Shown here: one piece after another, positions 49,803-59,665 of the stretch | Layout of the letters: every line of letters begins with the position of its first letter | Position numbering within the stretch: the stretch's first letter is position 1 | Assembly: GCA_964412785.1 (NCBI GenBank) | Contig: CAYPQD010000002.1 | Span: 59,267-123,266 of the forward strand | Source of the DNA: UBA5336 sp964412785 | GTDB lineage: Bacteria; Pseudomonadota; Alphaproteobacteria; Caulobacterales; Hyphomonadaceae | DNA length: 64,000 nucleotides | Direction: 5' to 3' | Program-made: the position numbers and the translations under genes | The notes under the pieces: generated by a model | What the model was told of the DNA's origin: nothing | The model's database searches: none | Seen by the model: the letters and a program-made list of their open reading frames with translations, nothing else

Positions 49803-49964
49803 GAATAGTGCGAATACCCGGAAAAGGATGGCGAGCGGATCAGAAGACCGGGGCGCAAACAGCGATGCGACAACACCGGAAACAGCAATCGCGCTGAAAA
49901 ACGTCGCGCAGAATTTCCGAATTTCGTTGCGCCGTTATACCGGCGTCATGTGCCCTGCACTTTC

Positions 49965-51203
49965 CTAATTCCGCCCCACCCGCCTGTCTCGCGCCGCCAG
50001 CAGCCTCAGGCGCAGGGCGTTGAGCTTTATGAAGCCTTCGGCGTCCTTCTGGTCATAGGCGCCGGCGTCGTCCTCGAAGGTGACGATGCTCTCATCATAG
50101 AGGGAAGCAGGCGAGGTGCGGGCAGTCAGGTGGACGGCGCCCTTGTAGAGCTTCAAGCGCACCTCACCGGTGACATGGGCCTGGCTTGCGTCGATCGCCG
50201 CCTGCAGCATTTCGCGTTCCGGGCTCCACCAGAAGCCATTATAGATGAGCTCGGCATAGCGCGGCATCAGCTCGTCCTTCAGGTGCGCCGCGCCGCGGTC
50301 GAGCGTGATCTGCTCGATGCCGCGATGGGCGGTGAGCAGGATGGTGCCGCCGGGCGTTTCGTAGATGCCGCGGGACTTCATGCCGACAAACCGGTTCTCC
50401 AGCAGGTCGAGCCGGCCAATGCCATGGGTGCGGCCGAGATCGTTGAGGCGGGTGAGCAGGGCGGCGGGCGACAGCGCCTCGCCATTGATGCTGACCGGAT
50501 CGCCGCGCTGAAAGCCGATGCGGACGGTTTCTGGGCTGTCGGGGGCGTCGACGGGATCGACGGTCCGCTGGTAGACGAAGTCGGGCGCCTCCGCGCCAGG
50601 GTCTTCCAGGACCTTGCCTTCCGATGAGGTGTGCAGGAGATTTGCATCAACGCTGAACGGCGCCTCGCCGCGCCGGTCGGCCGGCACAGGGATGCCGTTT
50701 GCCTCGGCAAAGGCGAGGAGGTCGGAGCGGGACCTGAACGCCCAGTCGCGCCAGGGAGCGATGACGCGGATGTCCGGATTGAGGGCATAATAGCCAAGCT
50801 CGAAACGGACCTGGTCATTGCCCTTGCCGGTGGCGCCATGGCAGACCGCATCGGCGCCGAGCTGTTCGGCAATCTCGATCTGGCGCTTGGCGATCAGCGG
50901 CCGGGCAATGGAGGTGCCGAGCAGGTAGACGCCTTCATAGACGGCGTTGGCCCGGAACATGGGGAAGACATAGTCGGCGACGAAGGTCTCGCGCAGGTCC
51001 TCGATGAAGACATGCTGCGGCGCGACGCCCATGGCCAGCGCCTTGTCGCGGGCCGGGCCGAGCTCCTCGCCCTGGCCGAGATCGGCGGTGAAAGTGATGA
51101 CCTCGCAGCCATATTCCACTTGCAGCCATTTCAGGATGATCGAGGTGTCCAGCCCGCCTGAATAGGCGAGGACGACGCGTTTCGGGGCGGTCTGTCTTGT
51201 CAT
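49965..51203 (-). CDS. argG: Argininosuccinate synthase
   Basis: 412 residues from ATG 51203 (MTRQTAPKRVVLAYSGGLDTS). ATP-pyrophosphatase P-loop AYSGGLDTSIILKWL, the citrulline/aspartate loop with ATGKGNDQVRFELGYYAL, and EVRLKLYKGAVHLTARTSPASLYD (quoted in part) near the C-terminus. It joins citrulline and aspartate in arginine synthesis. Its 3' flank is the repeat-rich island; argH is not in the window. Confidence 0.97.
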   Translation of the reverse strand: MTRQTAPKRVVLAYSGGLDTSIILKWLQVEYGCEVITFTADLGQGEELGPARDKALAMGVAPQHVFIEDLRETFVADYVFPMFRANAVYEGVYLLGTSIARPLIAKRQIEIAEQLGADAVCHGATGKGNDQVRFELGYYALNPDIRVIAPWRDWAFRSRSDLLAFAEANGIPVPADRRGEAPFSVDANLLHTSSEGKVLEDPGAEAPDFVYQRTVDPVDAPDSPETVRIGFQRGDPVSINGEALSPAALLTRLNDLGRTHGIGRLDLLENRFVGMKSRGIYETPGGTILLTAHRGIEQITLDRGAAHLKDELMPRYAELIYNGFWWSPEREMLQAAIDASQAHVTGEVRLKLYKGAVHLTARTSPASLYDESIVTFEDDAGAYDQKDAEGFIKLNALRLRLLAARDRRVGRN

Positions 51204-51320
51204 GCGTGCCGGTATGCGACGCCGCCCGGCCCGGCGCAATCTCCCAATTTGCGCCGTGTGCGCGCCGCAATTGTCGGCGAGCCTCTCCTTTCCCACCTAG
51301 CCGCAGGAGGCCGCAAGCCC

Positions 51321-52058
51321 ATGAAACGCCTGATCACTGCCCTCGCCGCGAGCCTTGTCGCAGGGTTCGGCGCCGGCGCCGACGAGATCACACCGAAGGA
51401 GGACGCATTGCATTCCTACATTCTGCTCGACCGGACCGGGTCGATGTCATCCATCTGGGAGGAGGCGCTCGGCTCGGTCAATGCCTATGCAAAATCCGTC
51501 GCCGTGGAGGAGGAGGGCGGGCCGGACACGCTCAGGACGCACGTGACCCTTGCCGTGTTCGACGCCCAGGAGGGGCTGCAGTTCGATGTCCTGCGCCGCA
51601 AGGTCGATGCCGACAGCTGGACCCCGGTCACCAATGACGAGGCGTCGCCGCGCGGTATGACGCCGCTATTCGATGCAATCGGGAAGATTGTCACCGTTGC
51701 TGAGGAAGACGCGCCGGACAAGGCGGTGCTCGTCATCATGACCGACGGGCGTGAGAACGCCTCGCGAGAGTTCAACAAGAAGCAGGCCAAGGCGGCGCTC
51801 GACCGGGCCCGCGCGAGGGGCTGGGAAGTGGTGTTCCTCGGCGCGGAATTCGCCAGCTTCGCTGATGCCGATGCGGTCGGCGTGTCGAACGCGAAATCCA
51901 TGGCGATCGGTCAGGGCGCCTTCTCCGCCTCGATGGACCGCCTCGGCAAGAAATCCCGCGCCTATGGCAAGGGAGAGGAGGCTGAGATTGTGTTTGACGA
52001 GGCCGACCGCACTGTCGCCGACGAAGAGGATGTGAAACAGCGCAAGGGGGGGCAGTAG
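51321..52058 (+). CDS. Secreted von Willebrand factor A domain protein
   Basis: 245 residues from ATG 51321 with CAGGAGG upstream. Signal peptide to about residue 20 (GFGAGADE). The VWA fold has MIDAS start ILLDRTGSMSSIW (DxTxSxS variant), the Thr in SPRGMTPLFDAI, and VLVIMTDGRENAS. The C-terminus is charged and disordered (DEEDVKQRKGGQ). It probably binds a protein partner in a metal-dependent way in the periplasm or outside. It is divergent from argG and has no transporter or AAA partner. Confidence 0.85.
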   Translation: MKRLITALAASLVAGFGAGADEITPKEDALHSYILLDRTGSMSSIWEEALGSVNAYAKSVAVEEEGGPDTLRTHVTLAVFDAQEGLQFDVLRRKVDADSWTPVTNDEASPRGMTPLFDAIGKIVTVAEEDAPDKAVLVIMTDGRENASREFNKKQAKAALDRARARGWEVVFLGAEFASFADADAVGVSNAKSMAIGQGAFSASMDRLGKKSRAYGKGEEAEIVFDEADRTVADEEDVKQRKGGQ

Positions 52059-52110
52059 CTCGCCTGCGCGCGCACCCGCAGAGGAGGTGCCGGCCCGGCC
52101 GGCGCCTCGC

Positions 52111-52428
52111 TCACGCGTGGTCCTTGATCCAGTCGGCGATGCGTTGCTTGCTCATGGCGCCGAGCTGGGTATCGACAAGCTTGCCGCCCTTGAACAGCAT
52201 CAGCGTCGGCAGGCCGCGTACGCCGTATTTCGAGGCGGCCATCGGATTCTCGTCGACATTGATCTTGGCGACACGCACCTTGCCGGCCAGCTCCTCGGCG
52301 ACGGCTTCCAGATGGGGGGCCATCTGCCGGCAGGGGCCGCACCATTCAGCCCAGAAATCCACGACCACGGGCATGTCGCCGGTAATCGCCGTGTCGAAAT
52401 CATCGTCAGTCAGGGTCTCAGCGGCCAT
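52111..52428 (-). CDS. trxA: Thioredoxin
   Basis: 105 residues from ATG 52428, preceded by GAGGAGGTG. Active site WAEWCGPCRQM, the conserved cis-Pro in RGLPTLMLFKGG, and standard length. It reduces protein disulfides in the cytoplasm. It is the last gene of the long minus-strand array and follows addA by about 60 bases, an association seen in other alphaproteobacteria. Confidence 0.97.
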   Translation of the reverse strand: MAAETLTDDDFDTAITGDMPVVVDFWAEWCGPCRQMAPHLEAVAEELAGKVRVAKINVDENPMAASKYGVRGLPTLMLFKGGKLVDTQLGAMSKQRIADWIKDHA

Positions 52429-52489
52429 CGCCACCTCCTCTTGTCATGCCTTGTGAGAAGATAAGCATCCGGCGCCGCCGTCAAACCTC

Positions 52490-55400
52490 TCATGTGAGAC
52501 GGTTAAGCTGCGCTGACAGGAGATTGCCGGGAAGCGCCATCAGGCGTGGCCCGTCTGTCCAGCCGAGCCAGCAGCGCACTGGCCGGTCGGGCCACAGGGC
52601 GGCGACGACGGCGCGATAGGCGGCCATCTGGGCGAGATAGGCGGGATCGACACCCTCCGGCGTTGCCGGCGGCGGGCGGTCGGTCTTGAAATCGATCAGG
52701 TGGACAGCCGTCGCGGTCACGCTCAGGCGGTCTATCCGGCCATTCACCAGCGTGCCCGGCGGCAGGCCGGGGCCCCAGCCGATTACCGGCGCCTCGGCCC
52801 GGCCGCCGGGGGCGAAGATATCGGCGAAGTCGGGGTCCGACAGGGTGGCGAGCGCGGTAGCGGCAATGTCGGCGCGGGCGGCGGCATCAAGGTCCGGGAT
52901 GCGGGCGAGGTGGCGCTCCGCCCAGGCCGTGCGCTCCTCGCGCGGCATGTCCGGCAAGCGCTCCAGCAGGGTGTGGATGAGCCGGCCGCGGCTGCGGCGG
53001 CGGCGGTTGGCCTCGCCGAGCGGGGCGATCACCGGCGCAGCGGCGGCGAGCAGGCCGGAGGGACTGACCGTGTGGCGGGGCTCGGGCTCGGCGGGGGCCG
53101 GCCGGGTAAGCCAGCCGGGTAGGGGCGGGTTGGCGTCCGGCGTGGCGGCATCGCCCGCGCGGGCTGGCGGCGGCGGGCCGAAGCGGCGCCGGCCTGTCTC
53201 GGTGTCCTCGCTGAGACCGTCCTGCGGCAGGCGGTCCAGCGCCGCCGCGCACAGGGCATACCAGCTGGTGTCGTGGCAGCCGGTCTTGCTGCGGCTACCG
53301 CCGCTCCAGGCGCCGCAGACGATCAGGCGGTCCTGCGCCCGCGTCAGGGCGACATAGAGCAGCCGGCGATGCTCGCGCAGGTCGAGGTCGCCGGCAAGCT
53401 GGCGGGCCGCGGCGGTGGCCTCCCCGTCATCGCCCTTGCGCGGCGCCCAGACAGGCAGGCCATCGACGCTCAGCAGCGCCGGGCTGCGCGTCTTCGGCGC
53501 AGAAGTGGTGTCCGGCAGGATCACGAGCGGGGCCTGCAGCCCCTTGGCGCCATGGACGGTCATGATCCTGATGGCGCCGTCGGGCTCGGCCAGGTCGCGC
53601 TTGATCTGGCTGTCATCGGCCTCCATGGCGGCGACGAAGCCCTGCAGGCTCGCTGGATGGGCGCGGTCGAAGGCGATGGCGCGGGCGATCAGGGCGTCCA
53701 CCGGGTCGCGCACTGGCAAGCCGAGGCGGGCGGTCAGCCGGTCCCAGCCGGTCTCGTCGTCGAACAGCGGGCGGTCGAGCACGCGGGAGAGGAATTCGTA
53801 GGGCGGGCGTGCGCGCGTGCCGATGAGGCCTTCGAGAAAGGCTGCGGCGGCCTGGTGGCGGGCTTTTGCCGAGGCGCGCAGACGCGACCACAGGCTGTCG
53901 CGGCCGCGACCATAGGCCAGCGGGAACAGGTCGCGGTCGTCATCGACGAGATTGCAGAACGGCCCGCGCAGGATCTCAGCGAGGGTCAGGTCGTCCTCCG
54001 GCAGAAGGGCGAAGCGCATGAGATTGAGGCAGTCCTGCACGCCGATATGCTCGGTAAGGACCAGCCGGTCGGCGCCGGCCACCGGCAGACCTTCGCACTT
54101 CAGGGCGTTGATCAGCGCGTCGAACAGTCCGCCCTGGCGGCTGCGCACCAGGATGAGGACATCGCCGGGCGTCAGGGGCCGGCGCTGCCAGGTCCGGTCG
54201 GGGCGCTCGGCCCAGACGGTCTCACCGCGCGTGACAAGACACTGAACCTCGCTGGCGATTTCGGCGGCGAGGCGGGCCTTGGGCGCGGTCTCATCCATTC
54301 GGTCGAGCGGGGCGTCCCACGGGTCGGCCGCTTCGCTCTCGGCAGGCGCGTGGATCGGCCAGACTTCGACCCGGCCGGGCTGGCTGGCGCGCCGGGCGGT
54401 GTGGCGCATCGGGTCGGCCTCTGGCGGCGGATGCAGGGAAAAGGGCGCCCCGTCGAACGCGTCGGTGTCGAAGACGGCATCGACGAACCGGAGTACCTCC
54501 GGCGAGGAGCGGAAGGACATCAGCATGTCCGGCCTCGCTCCGTCCGGGACACGGTCGAAGAATCGCTGGCGTTCGGTGAGAAAGTGCTCCGGGTCGGCGC
54601 CCTGGAAGGAATAGATCGACTGCTTCTCGTCGCCGACTATGAACAGCGTGCGCGGCGCCTCATGGCGCTCGGAACCGGCGCCGGCAAAGAATTCGCCGGT
54701 CAGCGCGTTGATCAGCGCCCACTGGTCGGGGCTGGTGTCCTGTGCCTCGTCGAGGAGGACATGGGTCAGCCCGCCATCGAGCTTGTAGAGCACCCAGTCG
54801 GCGCTGGTCGCGCGGGTCAGCAGGGTGCGCGTCTCTGCAATCAGGTCGTCGAAGTCGAGGGCGCCCTGCTGGCGTTTCAGCAACTGGAAGCGGGCGATGG
54901 CGGGCCGGGCGACAACGAGGAGGTCGATGGTGCGCTGCACGGCGCGCGCGGCGGTGAGGGCGGCCTGTGTTTCAACCATGCGGAGGACCTCGCGGCCCTC
55001 GCGCTCCCTTGTGCCGAAAAGGTCGGCGATCAGCGGGTCCTTGGCGGCGGCGTTGGCGAACCTCTTGTAGAGCTCGCCCTTGCTGGTGAAGAAGCAGGCG
55101 GAATAGGCCGACCAGCGCGCTGCGGGGTCGGGCGTTGCCAGTGCCGCCTCGATGGCGCCCGCCGTCCGCGCGCTGTCTCGCTTGCCGCAGAGGTGCAGGG
55201 GGCCGAGCGCGTTGCGCAGATCGTCAGTCGGGAAGTCGGGACCGGTGGCGCGCTGCAGGATCTCGTCCGGTGCTTCCTCCGGGGCTCGAAGCGCCTGGCG
55301 AAGGGCTGCAACGAGGGCGCCCCAGTCGCCGTCATACCGTTGATCGAGGGCAAGCAGCGCCTGCGCCTTGCCGAAGGCAGCGTCGAGGGCGGCACGGGCC

Positions 55401-55999
55401 GACTTGCCGGGCGCTTCCAGACTGACCCGTTCGAGGGCGTCGGGGGCCGCCATGGACGCGCGTTCCAGCGCATGGGCGATCGCCTCGTCCTGCAGGCGGG
55501 CCGTCTCGGCCTCCTCCAGTTCGCCGAAGCCCGGCGGCAGGCCCGCTTCGAGCGGGAAGCGGCGCAGCACCCGGTTGCAGAAGGCGTGGATCGTCTCGAT
55601 CCGCAGCCCGCCGGGCGTCTCCAGCGCGCGGGCGAACAGGGCGCGTGCGCTGCGCAGCGCCTCGGCGCTGTACTGGCTGGTCGGGCGCCCCTCCAGCCGG
55701 GCGAGGTCTTCAGCCAGAGTTCCCGTGCTGGCGACCGACCACTTGCCGAGCCGCTCGAACAGGCGCGAGAGCATCTCGTTGGCAGCCGCCTTGGTGTAGG
55801 TGATGCACAGGATCGAGTCCGGTGCCGCGCCGTCGAGCAGCAGGCGGGCGACCCGGTCGATCAGAACCTTGGTCTTGCCCGAACCGGCATTGGCCGCGAC
55901 CCATGCGGAACGCTGCGGCTCGGCGGCCAGCGCCTGTGCGCGGATGGCTTCGGCGAACGCATCGGTGTCGGGTTCCAGAAGAGGCTCGAACGCGTTCAC
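52490..55999 (-). CDS. addA: Double-strand break repair helicase AddA
   Basis: 1169 residues from GTG 55999. The start is chosen because GAGGAG, inside the last addB codons, sits 7 bases upstream, while the longer frame upstream overlaps addB deeply. UvrD-type helicase with Walker A AANAGSGKTKVLID, motif II LLDEAQDTSPDQW, motif III QSIYSFQGADPEHFL and motif VI VALTRAQDRL. The C-terminal nuclease domain (GRIDRLSVTATAVHLIDFKTDRPP, with QMAAYRAVV) has the D-x-K catalytic pair. With AddB it resects broken DNA for RecA loading. Confidence 0.96.
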   Translation of the reverse strand: MNAFEPLLEPDTDAFAEAIRAQALAAEPQRSAWVAANAGSGKTKVLIDRVARLLLDGAAPDSILCITYTKAAANEMLSRLFERLGKWSVASTGTLAEDLARLEGRPTSQYSAEALRSARALFARALETPGGLRIETIHAFCNRVLRRFPLEAGLPPGFGELEEAETARLQDEAIAHALERASMAAPDALERVSLEAPGKSARAALDAAFGKAQALLALDQRYDGDWGALVAALRQALRAPEEAPDEILQRATGPDFPTDDLRNALGPLHLCGKRDSARTAGAIEAALATPDPAARWSAYSACFFTSKGELYKRFANAAAKDPLIADLFGTREREGREVLRMVETQAALTAARAVQRTIDLLVVARPAIARFQLLKRQQGALDFDDLIAETRTLLTRATSADWVLYKLDGGLTHVLLDEAQDTSPDQWALINALTGEFFAGAGSERHEAPRTLFIVGDEKQSIYSFQGADPEHFLTERQRFFDRVPDGARPDMLMSFRSSPEVLRFVDAVFDTDAFDGAPFSLHPPPEADPMRHTARRASQPGRVEVWPIHAPAESEAADPWDAPLDRMDETAPKARLAAEIASEVQCLVTRGETVWAERPDRTWQRRPLTPGDVLILVRSRQGGLFDALINALKCEGLPVAGADRLVLTEHIGVQDCLNLMRFALLPEDDLTLAEILRGPFCNLVDDDRDLFPLAYGRGRDSLWSRLRASAKARHQAAAAFLEGLIGTRARPPYEFLSRVLDRPLFDDETGWDRLTARLGLPVRDPVDALIARAIAFDRAHPASLQGFVAAMEADDSQIKRDLAEPDGAIRIMTVHGAKGLQAPLVILPDTTSAPKTRSPALLSVDGLPVWAPRKGDDGEATAAARQLAGDLDLREHRRLLYVALTRAQDRLIVCGAWSGGSRSKTGCHDTSWYALCAAALDRLPQDGLSEDTETGRRRFGPPPPARAGDAATPDANPPLPGWLTRPAPAEPEPRHTVSPSGLLAAAAPVIAPLGEANRRRRSRGRLIHTLLERLPDMPREERTAWAERHLARIPDLDAAARADIAATALATLSDPDFADIFAPGGRAEAPVIGWGPGLPPGTLVNGRIDRLSVTATAVHLIDFKTDRPPPATPEGVDPAYLAQMAAYRAVVAALWPDRPVRCWLGWTDGPRLMALPGNLLSAQLNRLT

Positions 56000-56003
56000 C
56001 GGC

Positions 56004-58952
56004 TCACTCCTCGCTGACGTCGGCGGTCCACTCCGCCCGGCGGGCGAGGCGGTTGAAGCCATTGTCGTATTTCACGAACTGGGTGCGCGGTGCCGAGAGA
56101 TAGGGCGTGTCGGGGCGGCGGTAGGCGGCGATCAGGCGGACCAGACCGGCCTTTGCCTCTTCGGCGAGCTCGGCGGGCGGCGCCTTGATTTTCACGTGCT
56201 CCGGTTTCGGCCCGAAGCGGATATAGGACAAATCCTGCACCGCAGTGGCGGCAACCCCGTCAAAACCGCCGGCCTGCGCGATCAGCGCCTGCAGCGGCAT
56301 CTGCTGCTCCAGCTGGCTTCGGATCTGCGCCTCCGAGGGCGGGGCGCCGGTCTTGATGTCGAGAATGGCGAGCCCCTCAGAGGTGCTCTCGATGCGGTCG
56401 GCCACAGCCGTGAGGCGGAATGGCGCGCCGTCAATCTCCAGCTCGAGGGCACCCCTGACTTCCAGCAGGGGTGCCGGCCGGTCGTTCCTCCAGCTGATAT
56501 ACCAGGCGGCGGCCTGCGCAAGCCAGGCGCGCCGGCTCAGCCTCTCGGCCCGCGACATGCCGGCCTCGGCGAGCGCGTCCTCCAGCAGGCGGGCGAGGGG
56601 GGCCGAGTCGGGCGGATGGCCATCGCGCTCGAAGGCCTCGATGGCGGCGTGGATGGCGGTGCCGACGACGCGCACGTCGGCGCGCTCGTCGAGGGCATTG
56701 AGCGGCCTCAGACCCAGCACCGTCTCGCAATAGATCGCATAGGGGTCGCGCTGCAGGGTATCGATGCGTGTCACCGACAGCTTCACCGGGCGGGCCTGCG
56801 GCGGCGGGCACGGACGCGGGTCCGGGCGGACCTGCGAGGCCGGTGCCGGCGCGGTCAGGCGAGCGGCCCAGGTGCGCGCGTCGCGCCCGGGCCTCGGCGA
56901 CAACGCCGCCTCCGCGTCGGCACCAAGGGCGCCGCGCAGCAGGGTCTTCTGGCGCCAGACCCACCGCGAGGCGACGGCGGGGGCATCCTCCCGGCGGGCC
57001 GACCAGAGCAGCGTCACCTCCGGCGCCGAGGCGAGGGCGGCGAAGTCATGGGCGGCAAGTCCGATCCGCGTATCCGGGTCGGGCAGGCCGAGGCGGGTCC
57101 GGAAGCGGCGCGGCAGGAAGGCGTCCGGCGGTGGCGGGGCCGGCCAGACACCCTCGTTGAGGCCGGCGAGCACAAGCCTGTCGGCGCTCTGCAGTCGCGC
57201 CTCCAGCGGCCCCCAGACGGCGAGGCGCGGATGGTCCGGGCTGCCTGCGGCGACGCTGGCGCCCGCGGCGAGGTCGACCAGCATGTCGGCGAGCGCCCCC
57301 GTTGAGAGGGGTGGCGCCTCGTCGGCGAGGAGGGCGGCCTCTTCGATGAGGCGGGCGGCCGCCTCGCCATCGGGTCCGGCCCAGACGGTGCCACCGGAGA
57401 GGTCGCCGGCCAGCTCGACGAGGGCGGTCAGCGCCTCGCGTCCCGGGCGGGCCTCATCGGGATCGCTGAGGGCGCCGGCGCGCGTGGCCGCCTCGGCAAG
57501 GCGCGCTGCGATGGCGCTGGCGGCCGGATCGCCGATGTCGCGACCGGCGAGGTCGTTAATGCCGGCCCAGAGGCGGGCCCCGCGCAGGGCTGCGACCTCG
57601 AAGTGCGATGCCTCGTCGGCGAAGGCGAGCAGGGGATGCTTGACCAGGCCCGCCAGTGCCACCGGGTTGCCGGTGTCGGTCAGCCAGAGGGCCAGCTCGG
57701 TGACGAGCCGGCCGGCCCGTGTGTGAAGCAGCGGACGTCCGGCCGATGGCGTGACCATTACGCCCCAGCGCGCGAGCAGGGCGCAGACACGCCGGGCCAG
57801 CGCCGCATCGGGTGTGACCAGCGCGGCGCTCGCCGCTGGTGTTTCCAGCGTTTCGCGCAGAAGGAGGGCGGCGAGCAATGCTTCCTCGGCCGGGTCGGCC
57901 GCTTCCATAAGAGTGAAGCCGTCAAGCGCCGCCCGTGCCAGGTCCGCAGGTGTTTGCGGCGCGGCAAGGGCGGCGAGGCGGTCGATCCAGTCGCCGGTGA
58001 GACCGGCCGGCAGGAGGCTCTCTGCGATAAGGCGGCGGCGCGCGGCTACCCGGGGCGGCTCCGGATCACCGGGCCAGACTGCGACGTCCGACGGCGGCAT
58101 CGCGAGTGTCGCCAGAGTCTCCACAAAGGCAAATTGCGGGTGCGACGGGGCGTCGGCGACGGCGGCCCAGTCGGCGGCCGTCGCCTCGGTTTCGAGACCG
58201 GGCAGGACAATCAGGCCGCGCGGCAAGCTGGCGGCGGCCTGCATCATCACCCGGCTGGCCGGGGTCGCGCCGGTGGAGCCGGCAATGATCACCGGCCCCT
58301 CCGGCGGGGCCGTGCGCCAGCTTGCCGCCACGGCCTCCGCCACGGCGCGGCGGCGGTCATAGCGGTCGATCGCGCCGCTCCCGGCAAGCCAGTCCGGCCA
58401 GGTCTCGGCAACGATCTTCAGGAAGGCGCTGGAGCGGGCCCAGTGGTGGGCGAGGTCGTTGGCTTCGACGAGGTCCGGAAGCCGGCTCCAGTCGACCTCG
58501 CCGGAGAGGGCGGCCTGGTCGAGCAGGGCGGCGAGGTCGCGCGCGGCGGCGAGCGCAGAGGACAGCGCCAGAGCGCGTCCCTCTGCGGCGTGGAAGGCGG
58601 TGACGAGGCGCGCGAGCACGCCGGTACGGGTGGCCTCCGCGATCGCCGGTGGCAGGTCGGCCAGCGCCTCGTCGGCCGGGGCGGGCGGTTCGTCGGCTTC
58701 CAGGTCGCCGAGCGCGCGGATATCCGGCAGGAGGACGGTGTCACGCCCCGAGGCGCGATGCAGCGCACCGGCGAAGGCGCGGGCAGAGCGCCGGTTCGGC
58801 AGGTAGACCAGGGCGCTGGCGAGGGCGTCCGGCCGCTCGCTGAGGCCGCTTGCGCGGGCAAGCCCGTTGGCGAGGTCAGCAAGGAAAGGCCGGCCGGCCG
58901 GGATGGTCCAAAGGCGCGGCGCGCCGTCTGCGAACAGGGCCTCAGGCGCCAT
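56004..58952 (-). CDS. addB: Double-strand break repair protein AddB
   Basis: 982 residues from ATG 58952. The N-terminal half is an inactivated helicase-like region (typical of alphaproteobacterial AddB), and the C-terminal nuclease domain has LAILDIKTGAPPSEAQIRSQLEQQMPLQALIA (quoted in part), the D-x-K and QxxxY-like PDDEXK pattern. AddB recognises chi-like sites and cuts the 5' strand with AddA. Its start overlaps murU by 11 bases, and addA starts 4 bases after its stop. Very Arg/Ala rich codon use reflects high GC. Confidence 0.95.
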   Translation of the reverse strand: MAPEALFADGAPRLWTIPAGRPFLADLANGLARASGLSERPDALASALVYLPNRRSARAFAGALHRASGRDTVLLPDIRALGDLEADEPPAPADEALADLPPAIAEATRTGVLARLVTAFHAAEGRALALSSALAAARDLAALLDQAALSGEVDWSRLPDLVEANDLAHHWARSSAFLKIVAETWPDWLAGSGAIDRYDRRRAVAEAVAASWRTAPPEGPVIIAGSTGATPASRVMMQAAASLPRGLIVLPGLETEATAADWAAVADAPSHPQFAFVETLATLAMPPSDVAVWPGDPEPPRVAARRRLIAESLLPAGLTGDWIDRLAALAAPQTPADLARAALDGFTLMEAADPAEEALLAALLLRETLETPAASAALVTPDAALARRVCALLARWGVMVTPSAGRPLLHTRAGRLVTELALWLTDTGNPVALAGLVKHPLLAFADEASHFEVAALRGARLWAGINDLAGRDIGDPAASAIAARLAEAATRAGALSDPDEARPGREALTALVELAGDLSGGTVWAGPDGEAAARLIEEAALLADEAPPLSTGALADMLVDLAAGASVAAGSPDHPRLAVWGPLEARLQSADRLVLAGLNEGVWPAPPPPDAFLPRRFRTRLGLPDPDTRIGLAAHDFAALASAPEVTLLWSARREDAPAVASRWVWRQKTLLRGALGADAEAALSPRPGRDARTWAARLTAPAPASQVRPDPRPCPPPQARPVKLSVTRIDTLQRDPYAIYCETVLGLRPLNALDERADVRVVGTAIHAAIEAFERDGHPPDSAPLARLLEDALAEAGMSRAERLSRRAWLAQAAAWYISWRNDRPAPLLEVRGALELEIDGAPFRLTAVADRIESTSEGLAILDIKTGAPPSEAQIRSQLEQQMPLQALIAQAGGFDGVAATAVQDLSYIRFGPKPEHVKIKAPPAELAEEAKAGLVRLIAAYRRPDTPYLSAPRTQFVKYDNGFNRLARRAEWTADVSEE

Positions 58953-59664
58953 GGCAGGTCAGCCACATGCTGGCGTCTGCGAGCGCTGCCGGGTCGCCGA
59001 CATGCAGCCAGAAGCGATCAAGCGCCACGCCGTGAATGCGTCCGCCGGGCAGCAGCCGGTCCCAGACCCGGTTGGCGGAGAACGGCTCGGCCGGTTCGTC
59101 GTCATAGAGGGCCGGCTTGAGGATTCGCACCCCGGCATAGGCCCAGGGCGCGGAAGGAGCCTCGCCGCGCCGGGCGAGACAGCCGTCGGCGGCACGCGTG
59201 AAGTCCCCGGCGCCGGCAAAGCCGAGGCAGCGCTCCCGGTCGGCGAGCAGCAGGCACTCGTCCATGATGTCCGGGTCCCAGGCACCGGCGAGGGCATCCA
59301 GCGGGGCCCGGTCGGCGGGGACCCAGAATGCGTCGGTGTTGACGACGAGCAGCGGGTCCTCGCCGAGCAGGGGGCGGGCCTTGGCCAGCGCACCGCCGGT
59401 CTCCAGCACGCGTTCGCGCTCGTCTGAGATGACGATGTCGAGGCCGGCCTGGTCGCTGGCCCAGGCTTCCACCTGTTCTCCAAGCCAGTGGACATTGACG
59501 ATGAGGCGGCGCACGCCGGCAGCCTTCATGGGGGCAAGCACCCGGTCGATGAGGCGGGTGCCGGCGACCTCGATAAGGGGCTTGGGCGTCGCCTCGGTGA
59601 GCGGGCGCATGCGCGTGCCGAGGCCGGCAGCGAGCACCATGGCGGTGTGCGGGATCGCTGCCAT
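58942..59664 (-). CDS. murU: N-acetylmuramate 1-phosphate uridylyltransferase
   Basis: 240 residues from ATG 59664. Nucleotidyltransferase signature VLAAGLGTRMRPLT ... PKPLIEVAG, with the metal-binding VVNTDAF. It makes UDP-MurNAc directly from MurNAc-1-phosphate, bypassing de novo synthesis. The partner kinase gene amgK ends one base upstream, which strongly supports this role over a general sugar-nucleotide enzyme. The stop region overlaps addB by 11 bases. Confidence 0.93.
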   Translation of the reverse strand: MAAIPHTAMVLAAGLGTRMRPLTEATPKPLIEVAGTRLIDRVLAPMKAAGVRRLIVNVHWLGEQVEAWASDQAGLDIVISDERERVLETGGALAKARPLLGEDPLLVVNTDAFWVPADRAPLDALAGAWDPDIMDECLLLADRERCLGFAGAGDFTRAADGCLARRGEAPSAPWAYAGVRILKPALYDDEPAEPFSANRVWDRLLPGGRIHGVALDRFWLHVGDPAALADASMWLTCHGA

Positions 59665-59665
59665 G

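Noticed and set aside
49481..49888. Open frame across the repeat island, with a matching peptide (LALTKN-SGQV) at the other 55-bp repeat
   Set aside because: The shared peptide arises from the DNA repeat itself. The seven differences between copies are not biased to silent positions, and neither frame extends similarity beyond the repeat.
53273..56017. A 914-codon open frame antisense to addA
   Set aside because: Same reasoning: it covers a well-supported gene, has shadow-type composition and no family motif.
57603..59120. Long open frame antisense to addB and murU
   Set aside because: Arg/Gly-rich shadow of addB with no motif and no ribosome site of note.
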